Source: Micrococcales bacterium
Lineage (GTDB): Bacteria; Actinomycetota; Actinomycetes; Actinomycetales; Dermatophilaceae
Direction: 5' to 3'
Length of the DNA stretch: 13,514 bases
Assembly: GCA_003132125.1 (NCBI GenBank)
Contig: PKWT01000101.1
Span: forward strand, 1-13,514
This document shows positions 12,501-13,514 of this stretch, one piece after another. Each line of letters starts with the position of its first letter. The stretch's first letter is position 1. Below the pieces are notes generated by a model that did no database searches, had not been told where the DNA came from, and was given only the letters and a program-made list of their open reading frames with translations. The translations under genes and the position numbers were made by a program.

Positions 12501-13514
12501 ATGATGGCTCGACTGCCCTCGCGGATCGTCATGGTCGTCGCGATGATGTGCGCGGCGCTCGTCACGTTGACGGCGTCGACCATCTCCGCGGCCCCCGCAG
12601 CATCGGCGGCCACCACGGTGGTGGCAACTCTCAGCTCTCACGGCCCGACGGTCGTGGTCATTCAGCGGGCCGTCAAGGCCAGCCCCGACGGCATCTACGG
12701 ACCTCTGACCGCCGCGGCGGTCAGAGTGTGGCAGCGGGCTCACCTCCTGCCCGTCACCGGTGTCGTGGACTCGATCACCTGGGCGAAGCTCAAGCCGGCG
12801 CCGGCACGGACGACGCCACAGCTTTTCGGCAACGATGTCTCCTGGCCGCAGTGTCCCAAGGGGCTCGGGATCCCATCCCGTCCGACCGAGGGCAAGGCGA
12901 TGCCTCCAGCTTCGGCCAAGTTTGTCGTGATTGGCCTGACAAACGGGCCCGGCTTCTATCCCAACCCGTGTCTGGGCACCCAGACGGAGTGGGCCATGTT
13001 GCATCACGTCCACACCGCTGTCTATGCCATGACGACCTACCCGACGGCGGCCCAGATCGCCACCTACGGGCTCGCAGGACCCTACGTGGGCACCACCTGG
13101 CTGCCCAAGCTGGCCAACACCGGCTACGCCCAGGCACAGCTCAACGTCGCCTCGATGCATGCGGCCGGGCTGCTCTCGCCCATCGTGTGGGTGGACGTTG
13201 AGTCTTACCGGGTCGCACCGTGGTCCAAGAACAAGACCGGCAACAAGGCCGTCCTGGACGGGGTCCTGCGCGGCTACAGAGCAGCCGGCCTCGCAGTGGG
13301 TGTCTACTCCAATCCGTACCTGTGGAACGGTGTTGTCGGCTCGGCGCGCTACTCGCTGCCGGAGTGGCGCACGGCAGGGCCGAGGCCCAAGGCGACCGCG
13401 CAGTCGCGATGCACCAGCCCGTCCTTCCAGGGCGGGCGCGCGGTACTGGCGCAATGGACGACCAAGGCGATGGACTTCGACCTCACCTGCCCCGGTTACA
13501 GCACGCCGAGTGCC
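12501..13514 (+). CDS. Secreted peptidoglycan-binding protein with GH25-like hydrolase domain (partial, 338 aa to window end)
   Basis: No stop before the window ends, so the 3' end is missing. It has a Sec signal peptide (basic start, hydrophobic core about 9-29, Ala-rich cleavage region about 30-37). A PG_binding_1-type domain follows (about 50-97: VVVIQRAVKASPDGIYGPLT, then VWQRAHLLPVTGVVDSITWAKL). A TIM-barrel-like domain related to GH25/DUF1906 lysozymes comes next, with NDVSWP (111-116), a WVDVES strand (230-235, acidic D232 and E234) and GVYSNPYLW plus AQWT near the barrel end. The D-V-S start and D-x-E strand correspond to the GH25 catalytic layout. Probably secreted to the wall to bind and perhaps cut peptidoglycan. 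GGAAGG 10 nt before ATG 12501; a second ATG follows at once. Divergent from the tail tube operon. Confidence 0.85.
   Translation, partial: MMARLPSRIVMVVAMMCAALVTLTASTISAAPAASAATTVVATLSSHGPTVVVIQRAVKASPDGIYGPLTAAAVRVWQRAHLLPVTGVVDSITWAKLKPAPARTTPQLFGNDVSWPQCPKGLGIPSRPTEGKAMPPASAKFVVIGLTNGPGFYPNPCLGTQTEWAMLHHVHTAVYAMTTYPTAAQIATYGLAGPYVGTTWLPKLANTGYAQAQLNVASMHAAGLLSPIVWVDVESYRVAPWSKNKTGNKAVLDGVLRGYRAAGLAVGVYSNPYLWNGVVGSARYSLPEWRTAGPRPKATAQSRCTSPSFQGGRAVLAQWTTKAMDFDLTCPGYSTPSA

Noticed and set aside
12411..13454. Long minus-strand open frame (347 codons) opposite the secreted hydrolase
   Set aside because: It is Arg/Gly/His-rich, has no recognisable domain, and is a shadow of the plus-strand gene, which has a signal peptide and two domains.
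1..13514. Prophage or mobile element explanation for the whole window
   Set aside because: Only tube genes look phage-like; no integrase, terminase, portal, capsid or transposase, and no flanking direct repeats were found.

Overview
The window looks like chromosomal DNA of a high-GC Actinomycetota. The evidence is strong G/C bias at third codon positions, frequent GTG starts, two WhiB iron-sulfur regulators, a DUF2510-type short N-terminal domain, a DUF6767-like mini-protein and an actinobacterial CorA variant. A Micrococcales-like host is plausible but not demonstrable from this sequence. No rRNA, complete tRNA, integrase, transposase or CRISPR array was seen.

Layout. Positions 1-1822 (minus): one large DUF262+DUF1524 protein, resembling GmrSD-type modification-dependent restriction nucleases. 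1982-2940 (plus): membrane-anchored DUF2510 protein with an Ala-rich helix and two tandem beta-type domains, ended by a strong hairpin terminator. 3142-3969 (plus): lipoprotein with an HNH-like nuclease core and a C-terminal DUF3761. 4057-4994 (minus): three small genes (DUF6767-like, XRE-type HTH, small helical protein). 5229-6502 (plus): leader ORF + whiB copy 1, a Cys-containing small protein, and a bacterial PH-domain protein translationally overlapped with it. 6503-6884: no recognised gene. 6885-7531 (minus): papain-like C1 peptidase. 7692-8086 (plus): leader ORF + whiB copy 2. 8144-10161: two paralogous single-pass membrane proteins (minus) that share a WYYVGNGQLR domain and flank an OsmC-family gene (plus). 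10343-11285 (plus): CorA. 11309-12272 (minus): two adjacent contractile-tail tube (T4 gp19-like) genes with no other tail genes beside them. 12501-end (plus): secreted peptidoglycan-binding, GH25-like hydrolase, cut by the window edge.

Three things stand out. First, the tube pair is a closed two-gene operon (1-nt gap, convergent with corA, divergent from the hydrolase), so it is not part of a contiguous contractile injection locus. Second, whiB and its upstream leader ORF, which carries a 12-bp-period repeat, are duplicated as a unit 2.4 kb apart. Third, at least four genes (DUF2510 protein, small helical protein, C1 peptidase, CorA) are interrupted by single-base frameshifts, mostly at short G/C runs, and a fifth shows two apparently compensating shifts. 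That pattern points to uncorrected indels in the assembly more than to real gene death, and every affected gene was reconstructed here by reading across the shift.
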